Source: Streptomyces sp. CG4 (GTDB lineage: Bacteria; Actinomycetota; Actinomycetes; Streptomycetales; Streptomycetaceae). From it: DNA of 64,000 nucleotides. The stretch covers positions 3,968,001 through 4,032,000 of the forward strand of contig NZ_CP163525.1 in NCBI RefSeq assembly GCF_041080655.1, in the 5' to 3' direction. Below, piece after piece: positions 49,428 to 56,700 of the stretch (the first letter of the stretch is position 1; every line of letters starts with the position of its first letter). A model generated the notes under the pieces. It was not told where the DNA came from, searched no databases, and saw nothing but the letters and a program-made list of their open reading frames with translations. Made by a program: the position numbers and the translations under genes.

Positions 49428-49510
49428 CCACGCCGTAGTGACCTGCGGTGACTGAAATTGTGTCTGCCCGAGCCACGCGTCCCCTGGCCAGAGGCGACGG
49501 CCCGCAGCGA

Positions 49511-49537
49511 AGCCCCCTCCAAAACATGGAGGGGGCT
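49511..49537 (+). terminator. terminator of yccF-like gene
   Basis: An 11-bp stem (AGCCCCCTCCA with 49527-49537) and 5-base loop AAACA, followed by CTTCTC. Confidence 0.85.
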
Positions 49538-49605
49538 CTTCTCATGCCTCTGACGGCCTTATGCCTGGCGAGTCGCGTGCGATCGACTCCGAGTGGTCGA
49601 AGAGG

Positions 49606-50085
49606 TCAGCCGCGCGGGCTGCGCCAGCGCCAGAACTGGTCCGAGTACGGTCCGACCTGGTCGACCTCCAGGGTGGCCTCGGCCGACTGGCAGCTCTCGA
49701 CCGGCGAGATCACGAGTCGTTCGTCCAGCGCCGAAGCGATGACCACGTCGGCTTGAGCGGGGTCGGCCTGGACCATTCGCCAGAGCTGTCCTTTGTTGCT
49801 GTCGCTCCACGGGTCTTGGTAGACGACCGCCTTCGGATGCTTGTCCCGGACCGTCAGGTAGAGATCGTCCTGCCCGTTCTTGATCCGCCACAGTCCTTGT
49901 TCGTCGGCGGCCAGAAACTCCCACATGTCCTGCTTGTTGCCGGTCCTCAGACCTCCTCGCCACAACCGGACCTCCCCGGACGCGTGCGTATGGCCGACCG
50001 GCGTGATGAACAGGCCGCTGACCGAGTGCACGATCACCTGTGGGGCGTCTGAGGGGGGTACAGGGCGTACGGGTGTGATGGGCAT
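49606..50085 (-). CDS. ricin-B-like beta-trefoil protein
   Basis: A 159-residue protein with two QxW-like motifs (GQLWRMV and DQFWRWRS), the hallmark of ricin-type beta-trefoil lectin domains. It has no signal peptide. The first half carries LWRIKNGQDDLYLTVRDK, a typical trefoil blade. ATG 50085 follows CGGAGGAGCCTC, a strong site. It may bind sugars; its neighbour is a secreted beta-rich protein on the same strand. Confidence 0.7.
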   Translation of the reverse strand: MPITPVRPVPPSDAPQVIVHSVSGLFITPVGHTHASGEVRLWRGGLRTGNKQDMWEFLAADEQGLWRIKNGQDDLYLTVRDKHPKAVVYQDPWSDSNKGQLWRMVQADPAQADVVIASALDERLVISPVESCQSAEATLEVDQVGPYSDQFWRWRSPRG

Positions 50086-50441
50086 GAGGCTCCTCCGTGT
50101 TCGGCAGGGCTACAGACGACTGGTCTGACGCTGGCAAGTGCCAAAGGCATCGCCGCTTTCGCCTCCATCCTTTTGCCACCAGACGTCGGTCCGCGACCGG
50201 AACGAGTCGAATGAGTGATCGGGCCGGACACTCTTGGGAGCTGGTCGTTCCTCGCTCCAGATGACATGGCACGGCAGGAGGCATTCGTCCTCCGGGGTGA
50301 ACCGGAGTGATCTGCCGGCGCCTCGTTGACTCACCGGGAACTCACCCGATGGGAGTGGTTGCATATGCCGAGGGCACGCCCTTGTGTCGATTCTGGTGAC
50401 GTCGTCGCAACCCGCGAGGCACGAGAAGCAAGGAGGCCCCC

Positions 50442-50645
50442 CTGCCGGACACCAGCACCGATTTCCAGAAGCAGCTGATGGATCAGATCACCCGGCTGCA
50501 GGCAGAGAGCGACCAGCTGAAGAAGGAAAAAGAGGAGCTGAAGAAGAAGCAGCAACAAAACGCGACCGACAAGGACGGTCAGCACGGGGGCAGTCAGGAC
50601 GGCCAGGCACGGGCATCACCGATAGCAACGGCAATGCGGAAGTGA
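50442..50645 (+). CDS. small coiled-coil ORF, CTG start
   Basis: A 67-residue frame that begins at CTG 50442, seven bases after an AAGGAGG ribosome binding site; ATG 50478 is the alternative. Residues 10-35 form a charged heptad-like coiled coil (DQITRLQAESDQLKKEKEEL). The C terminus is Gln/Gly-rich. Could be real or the remains of a longer gene; not recognised. Confidence 0.4.
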   Translation: MPDTSTDFQKQLMDQITRLQAESDQLKKEKEELKKKQQQNATDKDGQHGGSQDGQARASPIATAMRK

Positions 50646-50779
50646 ACTCCGGAACCTACCTGGGGGATCCCGCGTTCTGGTTCAAGGCGGTCACCACGGG
50701 ATACAAGGCTGTCTACAACGGCAACACGAAGTATTCGCCTGCTGAGGGGCACGCCAACGTGACACCCGCCCTCGCGTGA
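50612..50779 (+). pseudogene. remnant of Ig-like secreted-protein C terminus
   Basis: In a frame overlapping the coiled-coil ORF, GITDSNGNAEVNSGTYLG then WFKAVTTGYKAVYNGNTKYS reads like the end of a secreted beta-sandwich (Ig-like) domain. The frame upstream is not coding. Probably a fragment left by a frameshift or deletion. Confidence 0.5.
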
Positions 50780-50845
50780 GAGGGAAGTCCCGGCTGGAGC
50801 CGACCCGCCGCAGGTAAGTGCAACAACTGCCGCCAGAAGACCTCG

Positions 50846-50888
50846 GCTTCCCAAGCTCAGAGCGCGGGTTCGATTCCCGTCACCCGCT
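50846..50888 (+). other. tRNA-Gly(CCC) 3' fragment, attachment-site relic
   Basis: The stretch GCTTCCCAAGCTCAGAGCGC.. to CACCCGCT matches the anticodon loop through the acceptor 3' end of tRNA-Gly with anticodon CCC. The 5' half of the tRNA is absent. Integrative elements that recombine at the 3' end of tRNA genes leave such fragments at one junction. No intact tRNA-Gly is in the window. Confidence 0.7.
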
Positions 50889-50897
50889 GCATAGCGA

Positions 50898-50924
50898 AAG
50901 CCCCAGGTCGGCAACCTGGGGCTT
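50898..50924. terminator. terminator hairpin
   Basis: An 11-bp stem (AAGCCCCAGGT with 50914-50924) and 5-base loop CGGCA just after the tRNA fragment and 54 bases from the end of the secreted-protein gene. Confidence 0.75.
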
Positions 50925-50977
50925 AGTTGTTGCCTAGACCATTTTTGGGGTGCGTGCCATTCGCCAGAGGTGCGCTG

Positions 50978-51925
50978 CTACCCCTGGCGCTTGACGAACG
51001 TCATCGGGACGGAGTTGCCCGGTGCCTGGATCAGGACGCGGGCCGGGATCAGGACCATCTTCTGCTTCCGGTTGCCGCTGCCGTCGGTGAAGTCGAGCTT
51101 GTAGACGATGTACCCGATGTACTTACCGCCGTTGGCGCGCCCCTCGACCCAGCCGTTCACGCGGTCGGGGACCTCGTACTTGTTGGTCTGCTCCACCATG
51201 GTCGTCCACTTGTTGGTGGTGGTGGTCGACTCGCTGTAGGTGAAGTTGAGCTCCGTACCGGCGTTGCCGCCGCCCGGACCACCGGGGGTGTTCAGTTGCG
51301 AGGTGACCTTTCCACCCACGGACCAGCCACTGGTCTGGCTGGTGTCCTGGCCGACGGTGGCCCCGTACTTGTAGTCGAACGACGCCTTGCCCATCACCCC
51401 TGCCGAGGTCTGCATGATCGGGTACTTCTCGTCGAGTACACCGACGAAGCCGCAGGGCATCGGCTCACCGCCGGGGTTGTGGCTGGGCTGGCCGCACATC
51501 GACTTGGCGTCCCAGTTGCTCAGCCACGGCTCCTTGTCGTCGCTGCTGCTCTTGCGGATGTCGGGATCCTCGGTGGGGATCGACGCCGGGAGGTCGAATC
51601 CGCTGCCCAGCTTGGACGAGACGTCGTTGAGCGCCTGGTCGTGCGGGTAGACCTTCTCGACGTCGTCGAGCTTGATCTGCTGCGAGTCCTGACCGTTGGC
51701 CGGGTAGCCCTTGATGGCTTCGTTCCGGTTCAGGGGCGCGCTCTGGCTGAGGAAGTCGATGACTTCCTCAGGGGTCTTGAAGTAGGTGTTGCCGTCGTCG
51801 GCGTGGGCCGAGGTGGAGGAGCCGATCAGCGATATGCCGGTGAGGAAGGCGGTGGCGAGGGCGCCTGTCACCAGCGCGCCCTTTCGTGAGTGTCGACGAG
51901 CAGGGGCGGTGCGAAGTGTGGACAC
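50978..51925 (-). CDS. secreted aerolysin/MTX2-like protein
   Basis: A 315-residue exported protein. A signal peptide of about 45 residues ends TSAHA-DD. The start is GTG 51925, preceded by GGAG with six-base spacing; an ATG at 51937 lies inside that site. The mature part has a Ser/Thr-rich beta region (GATVGQDTSQTSGWSVGGK, then TYSESTTTTNKWTTMVEQ) like the pre-stem hairpin of aerolysin/ETX-MTX2 pore-forming toxins, and a Cys pair. Family call is from pattern only. No obvious immunity gene. Confidence 0.6.
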   Translation of the reverse strand: MSTLRTAPARRHSRKGALVTGALATAFLTGISLIGSSTSAHADDGNTYFKTPEEVIDFLSQSAPLNRNEAIKGYPANGQDSQQIKLDDVEKVYPHDQALNDVSSKLGSGFDLPASIPTEDPDIRKSSSDDKEPWLSNWDAKSMCGQPSHNPGGEPMPCGFVGVLDEKYPIMQTSAGVMGKASFDYKYGATVGQDTSQTSGWSVGGKVTSQLNTPGGPGGGNAGTELNFTYSESTTTTNKWTTMVEQTNKYEVPDRVNGWVEGRANGGKYIGYIVYKLDFTDGSGNRKQKMVLIPARVLIQAPGNSVPMTFVKRQG

Positions 51926-52317
51926 GCGGATCTCCATTTACTTGCCGGGAACTGCTCGGACGTCGGCGGCCGGTCGGCTGCGCCGGTATTCAGAACGGGA
52001 GCCGAGGCTGCCGGTCGGCCCGTCCGCAAAGACCATCTCCGGTCGCGGGCGGCGGCGCCGAAAGAGGCCGAAGGCCGTAGGGCGGGGTTGCGGGCTGCGA
52101 CATGAGTGCTCCTGCAAGGGGTGCAGGACTCCCGACCATCGTGGCCGCGGGGCACCCCGTATGCGTCGCTCTCAAGGCGGGTATATGCCGCCTGCCCATG
52201 GGCAGACCCGCCGCGGACGTGTCCCTCTCACGGTCTACCGCTCCTCTCCCCCAAGGCAGAGGCTCTTCAGAATCCTCATAGCAGGGCGGCGGCGCCGTCA
52301 GTCCGTGGCCCCGGGCT
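51926..52317. other. non-coding stretch
   Basis: No gene is supported. It should contain the promoter of the secreted-protein gene. Confidence 0.45.
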
Positions 52318-52640
52318 TCACCGACGGCCGTCGAACTGTCCGCCGCACACCCACAGCCCGTCGGTACCGGTGGTCACCGTGTTCCTGGAGCCGGGCGGGT
52401 AGGCGCGGACCAGTTGCGCCGTGGACCAGCACGGCGTGTCCGAGACACCGTCGTTGACGGTGTGCAGCACGGCGTGTGCGCTCTGTCCGGGCTTCAGTCG
52501 GACGGTGCCGCCCGCGGCGCCCGAGCGGGTGGCGGCCTCGTCTGCTGGTGCACGCCCCATCCCGGGACGGGGGGGCACGGTCGGTCCGTTGTGCTTCGAG
52601 CGTGATCCGAGGCACTGCCGGACCGCTGATGGGGAGCTGA
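52318..52640 (-). pseudogene. DUF4232-like lipoprotein remnant
   Basis: Reading the minus strand, GTVRLKPGQSAHAVLHTVND and VRAYPPGSRN plus a CGGQF end match the C-terminal half of DUF4232 proteins. The upstream half is in another frame (ISGPAVPRITLEAQRTDR), so at least one frameshift is present and the N terminus is lost. Confidence 0.6.
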
Positions 52641-52716
52641 TGCACCGCTCATGCCGCAGCCGCATGGGGACGGGTTCGTCGCATGTGGCCGGTCGTACCC
52701 CGCCGCACCGGCGGAT

Positions 52717-52742
52717 GTCCCTCTGCCTTCCGGTAGAGGGAC
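52717..52742 (+). promoter_or_regulatory. palindrome upstream of histidine kinase
   Basis: Inverted repeat GTCCCTCT-N10-AGAGGGAC, perfect 8-base arms, 53 bases before the kinase ATG. Part of it (CGGTAGAGG) recurs before the ABC genes at 55676-55684. A likely regulator-binding site. Confidence 0.55.
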
Positions 52743-52795
52743 AGTCCCCCGTAGGTCGCAGGATTCCAGCGCGAGCGGGCCTGACAATCGGTGGT

Positions 52796-54553
52796 ATGTC
52801 GTTCAGCGCTCCACCAGCCTCCGCACCGCGTGCGTCTGCCCGGGGCCCCTTCGCCGGGCCGGGAGAACAGGGGTGGCGGCTGTGGCGGACGGTGGGTGAG
52901 GCGGTCCTCGGCGGGCTGTTGGTGCTGCTCACCTACCTGGTGCTGGACTGGTACAGGGGTGTGCCGTCGATGCTCGGCATGACGCTCGACGGCTGGGTCA
53001 TGGTGGTGCTGGCGCTGGCCGGGATCGGGCTGGTGCTGGTGCGGCGCCGGTTCCCTGCGGCGAGCGTGCTGGGGCTGTCCGCGCTGATGGGCGTGCTGCC
53101 TCCCACGGGGCTGCTGACCGCAGTGGCCTCCTACACCGCGGCCCGGCAGACGGAGTCGCGGCGACGGCGTATCGCGCTGTTGCTCGCGGGGCTTGCGTCG
53201 GCCATGCTGGCCTGCTTCGCGTCGGCTCCCGTCACCGGGCTCGGCAGCAGGTCGTACGGGCTCGGGCTCGGTGCGGTGCTCGCCGCGACCACGGTCCTGG
53301 TACCGGGCTTGGTCGGCACCGCGCGCGGGCAGCAGGACCAGCTGGTGCGGGCACTGCGGGAGCGCACGGCCGCCGCCGAGGAGGCACGGCGGCTGGCCGA
53401 CAGCGAGTCGCGGATGCACGAGCGGTCGCGCATCGCGGCGGAGATGCACGACCTGGTCGGGCACCGGCTCAGTCTGATCTCGCTGCACGCGGGCGGCCTG
53501 GAGATCGCACTGCAGCGGAAGGCCCCCGAGCTGCAGGAGGAGGCGTCGCTGGTGCGCTGTGCCACCCGCGATGCCATGCGGGAACTGCGTGAGGCGCTGG
53601 GGGTCCTGGGCCCCCTGGGGCGGGACACCGGCACCGACGCACTGACCGACGCCACCGGCACCCGTTCCGACATCGAGGCACTGGTGGCGGAGTCACGTGG
53701 TGTCGGCGTTCCCGTCGAGTTCTCCTGGGAGGGGGACGATCTCTACGCGCTGCCTGCCCGGGTGCGGCGGGCGGTGCACCGGGTGGTGCGCGAGTCGCTC
53801 ACCAACGTGCACCGGTACGCGACCGGGGCCCATGTGACGGTTGCGGTCATCCACACCGCAGAGCGGGTGGAGGTCCGGGTGCGTAACGGCGCTCCGCCCG
53901 TACCGCCCACCGCCGCCACGGGGCTGGGCTCCGGACGCGGGCTGACCGGCCTGCGGGAGCGAGTGGACCTGCTCGGCGGCACCTTCGATGCGGGCGCGAC
54001 ACCGGGCGGCGGATTCAGCGTGACGGCCGACATCCCCGCCGACCCGGCAGACGCCGCGCGCCCGGCCCCGGGAGATCGGGCGGCGGACGCGGCACCGGAC
54101 GAGGAACGACTGCAGGGCGCGGCCGGCCGGCCCCGGCCCGACCGACGGCACCGGAGCCTTCAGCAGGGCCTGACGAGGGCGGCCACCGGGCTGCTCGGCC
54201 TGGTGGGCGTGGGGGCGATGATGCTGTTCGGGGTCGTCCTGGCGGACAAGGCGAAGCCACACCCCGAATACCGACCCTTCGAGCCCCGGGTGGGCATGCC
54301 CCGGGGCCAGCTGCAGAGCAAGGGGATCTCCGACTACAACGTGGTGCGGGCGGCCGCCGCCGGCCGGGAACCGCGACGCCCTCGGTCCGCCCAGGACTGC
54401 ATGTACCCGTGGGACGACGAGCAGGCCAAGGGCGGGCGGCTGCAGATGGTCCGCTACTGCTTCCGCTCCGACATCCTGATCTCGATCGACCGTTTCACGG
54501 TGCCTTTGGTCACCGAACCGCGACCGCCGCATGGGAGCAGGACACATGACTGA
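52796..54553 (+). CDS. NarL-type sensor histidine kinase with C-terminal membrane tail
   Basis: A 585-residue sensor kinase. Four to five N-terminal helices (about 30-180) form a membrane sensor, then HisKA_3 with phosphoacceptor His218 in AAEMHDLVGHRLSLIS and an HATPase (N box VVRESLTNVHRYATG, G boxes GLGSGRGLTGLRERV). Unusually, a further transmembrane segment (GLLGLVGVGAMMLFGVVLAD) and a Cys-containing tail follow the ATPase domain. The start at 52796 was chosen where family-like sequence begins; no ribosome binding site, perhaps leaderless. Its stop overlaps the response-regulator start. Confidence 0.85.
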   Translation: MSFSAPPASAPRASARGPFAGPGEQGWRLWRTVGEAVLGGLLVLLTYLVLDWYRGVPSMLGMTLDGWVMVVLALAGIGLVLVRRRFPAASVLGLSALMGVLPPTGLLTAVASYTAARQTESRRRRIALLLAGLASAMLACFASAPVTGLGSRSYGLGLGAVLAATTVLVPGLVGTARGQQDQLVRALRERTAAAEEARRLADSESRMHERSRIAAEMHDLVGHRLSLISLHAGGLEIALQRKAPELQEEASLVRCATRDAMRELREALGVLGPLGRDTGTDALTDATGTRSDIEALVAESRGVGVPVEFSWEGDDLYALPARVRRAVHRVVRESLTNVHRYATGAHVTVAVIHTAERVEVRVRNGAPPVPPTAATGLGSGRGLTGLRERVDLLGGTFDAGATPGGGFSVTADIPADPADAARPAPGDRAADAAPDEERLQGAAGRPRPDRRHRSLQQGLTRAATGLLGLVGVGAMMLFGVVLADKAKPHPEYRPFEPRVGMPRGQLQSKGISDYNVVRAAAAGREPRRPRSAQDCMYPWDDEQAKGGRLQMVRYCFRSDILISIDRFTVPLVTEPRPPHGSRTHD

Positions 54554-55262
54554 CCAGGCCGACTCCACCACCTCCGCGGCCGGCTCGGCGATCCGGGTGC
54601 TGCTCGCCGACGACGAGCAGATGATCCGGCACGGCGTCCGGCTGATCCTCCGGCACGCGGAGGGCATCGACGTGGTCGGCGAAGCCGCCAACGGAGCCGA
54701 AGCCGTTCAGCTTGCCGCCGAGCGCCGGCCCGACGTGGTGCTCCTCGACATCCGCATGCCGGTACTCGACGGCCTCGCCGCCATCGACCGGCTGTGCGTG
54801 CTCGACCCTGCCCCGCAGGTCGTCATGCTCACCACCTTCGGAGACGAGGAGAACGTCCTGCGGGCCCTGGCGGCCGGCGCCGCCGGCTTCCTGCTCAAGG
54901 ACGAGGGCCCGCAGGAGCTGATCAGCGCCGTACGGGCGGCCGCCGCCGGGGACGCGGTCCTCTCGCCCGGAGTCACCGGGACCGTCATCCAGCGGATGCT
55001 GCGCGGCGACGCAGCATCCGTCACGAACAGCGCAAAGAGCCTGAACGGCCCAACGGACCAGCGGCTGGCGGGACTTACCGCCCGCGAGCGCGAAGTGCTG
55101 ACCATGCTGGGAGAGGGACTGTCCAACCTCGGCATCGGCAAGCGGCTGGGCATCGGCGTCGGGACGGTCAAGACGCACGTCCGGTCCATCCTGGACAAGA
55201 CGGGGTCGGACAGCCGGGTCCAGGCGGCGCTGCTCGCACACCAGGCGGGCCTGATGGGCTAG
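54546..55262 (+). CDS. NarL/LuxR-family response regulator
   Basis: A 238-residue response regulator. Receiver domain with acidic pair Asp22/Asp23, phosphoacceptor Asp68 in VVLLDIRMPVLDG and Lys in FLLKDEG. C-terminal LuxR HTH: LTAREREVLTMLGEGLSNLG then VGTVKTHVRSIL. ATG 54546 overlaps the kinase end by 8 bases. Partner of the kinase; target is likely the ABC exporter downstream. Confidence 0.93.
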   Translation: MTDQADSTTSAAGSAIRVLLADDEQMIRHGVRLILRHAEGIDVVGEAANGAEAVQLAAERRPDVVLLDIRMPVLDGLAAIDRLCVLDPAPQVVMLTTFGDEENVLRALAAGAAGFLLKDEGPQELISAVRAAAAGDAVLSPGVTGTVIQRMLRGDAASVTNSAKSLNGPTDQRLAGLTAREREVLTMLGEGLSNLGIGKRLGIGVGTVKTHVRSILDKTGSDSRVQAALLAHQAGLMG

Positions 55263-55285
55263 GGGCACCTCTACGGCCCGACCGT

Positions 55286-55317
55286 GGCTGTCCCCCACAG
55301 GACCGTGGGGGACAGCC
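55286..55317 (+). terminator. terminator of two-component operon
   Basis: A perfect 13-bp stem (GGCTGTCCCCCAC with 55305-55317) and 6-base loop, 23 bases after the response-regulator stop. Confidence 0.85.
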
Positions 55318-55833
55318 GGCGCTGACGGGCCTCGTTCGAGGCCAACGAGCGGTGGAGCAGTAGCTGTTGGTCTCCTCGGGCGTCGTCGGTGACTCGTCGG
55401 TGACGAGGGAGGGCTCACGTTCCTGCATGGCGGCGAAGACATGGTCGAGCAGGTGGTAGCCCTGGAGGCCGACGCCGCTGAGGTTGTACCGCGTGACGAA
55501 CAGTGAACCCTCGACCGATTTCATGTGCTTGACGCGGTGCGCCGGAAGCGGCGGAGGACGGGAGTTGGGGCGCGCCGACAAGGCGGACGACCGCCCCGAC
55601 ATGCCGCCTACCGCGCGGGCGCCCGGACTGCGGGTCTTTCTCCGGACAGAGGCTCCGTCGTTCACGCCTTCCTTTCGGTAGAGGCGCTGTCTCCCTCGGG
55701 GCATACGCACGTCCGGCGGCTCTGCCCTTTGGCAGGCCGTTGATTCGGGACCTGAGGGCGACGGATCCGGGCCACCTGCGCGACCACGATGGAGGCGAGT
55801 CGAGCACCCCTTCCAGGAGTCCCCGGAGTCCCC
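55318..55833. other. intergenic region with unrecognised open frame
   Basis: No supported gene. A minus-strand frame starting at ATG 55524 (MKSVEGSLFVTRYNLSGVGL) has protein-like character for about 60 residues but runs on into the terminator; it may be a remnant. The ABC-operon promoter, with a CGGTAGAGG element at 55676, lies in this stretch. Confidence 0.4.
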
Positions 55834-56637
55834 ATGCCGCAGTCGTCCATGTCGTACACAGCCGCCACCCCTGCACCCCCGCGTGTCCCGGCATCCGCCC
55901 CGGCCGCCGCACGCGCCGCCGGACTGAGCAAGATCTACGGCGAGGGCGAGACCCGCGTCGTGGCGCTCGACTCGGTCTCCGTGGAGTTCGGGCGCGGCCG
56001 GTTCACCGCGATCATGGGCCCGTCCGGCTCGGGCAAGTCGACCCTGATGCACTGCATGGCGGGGCTCGACACCATCTCCGCGGGCTCCGCCCGGGTCGGT
56101 GACACCGAGCTCTCCCGCCTGGGCGACCGGCAGCTCACCAGGCTCCGCCGAGACAAGATCGGCTTCATCTTCCAGGCGTTCAACCTCCTGCCCACGCTGA
56201 ACGCCATCGAGAACATCACGCTGCCGATGGACATCGCCGGCCGCAACGCCGACCAGCAGTGGCTGGACCTCGTCGTAGGGACCGTCGGCCTGGCCGAACG
56301 GCTCCGGCACCGCCCCTCACAACTCTCCGGCGGACAGCAGCAGCGGGTCGCCGTGGCCCGCGCGCTGGCGAGCCGGCCGGAGATCATCTTCGCGGACGAG
56401 CCGACCGGCAACCTCGACTCCCGCTCGGGAGCCGAAGTCCTGGGCTTCCTCAGGGACTCCGTACGCGAACTGGGCCAGACCATCGTCATGGTCACCCACG
56501 ACCCGGTGGCCGCCTCCTACGCCGACCGCGTCATCTTCCTCGCCGACGGACGTCTCATCGACGAGTTGCCCGCCCCCACCGCCGAAGACGTACTCGACCG
56601 GATGCGGCGCTTCGACACCAGCGGCCGGACGAGCTGA
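55834..56637 (+). CDS. ABC exporter ATP-binding protein
   Basis: A 267-residue LolD/MacB-type ATPase. Walker A GPSGSGKST, Q loop IGFIFQAFNLLPTL, signature LSGGQQQRVAVARAL and Walker B IIFADEPTGNLD are intact. ATG 55834 follows CCGGAGTCCCC. The permease follows after 63 bases. MacB-type pairs export antibiotics or peptides, or reshape envelope lipids; here they follow a two-component system, as in peptide-sensing resistance modules. Confidence 0.95.
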   Translation: MPQSSMSYTAATPAPPRVPASAPAAARAAGLSKIYGEGETRVVALDSVSVEFGRGRFTAIMGPSGSGKSTLMHCMAGLDTISAGSARVGDTELSRLGDRQLTRLRRDKIGFIFQAFNLLPTLNAIENITLPMDIAGRNADQQWLDLVVGTVGLAERLRHRPSQLSGGQQQRVAVARALASRPEIIFADEPTGNLDSRSGAEVLGFLRDSVRELGQTIVMVTHDPVAASYADRVIFLADGRLIDELPAPTAEDVLDRMRRFDTSGRTS

Positions 56638-56700
56638 CGCGTTCCTCCGCCGCACGACTCCAACTTCCCGCCGCGTACCTCCAGGACTGACACCACCACC

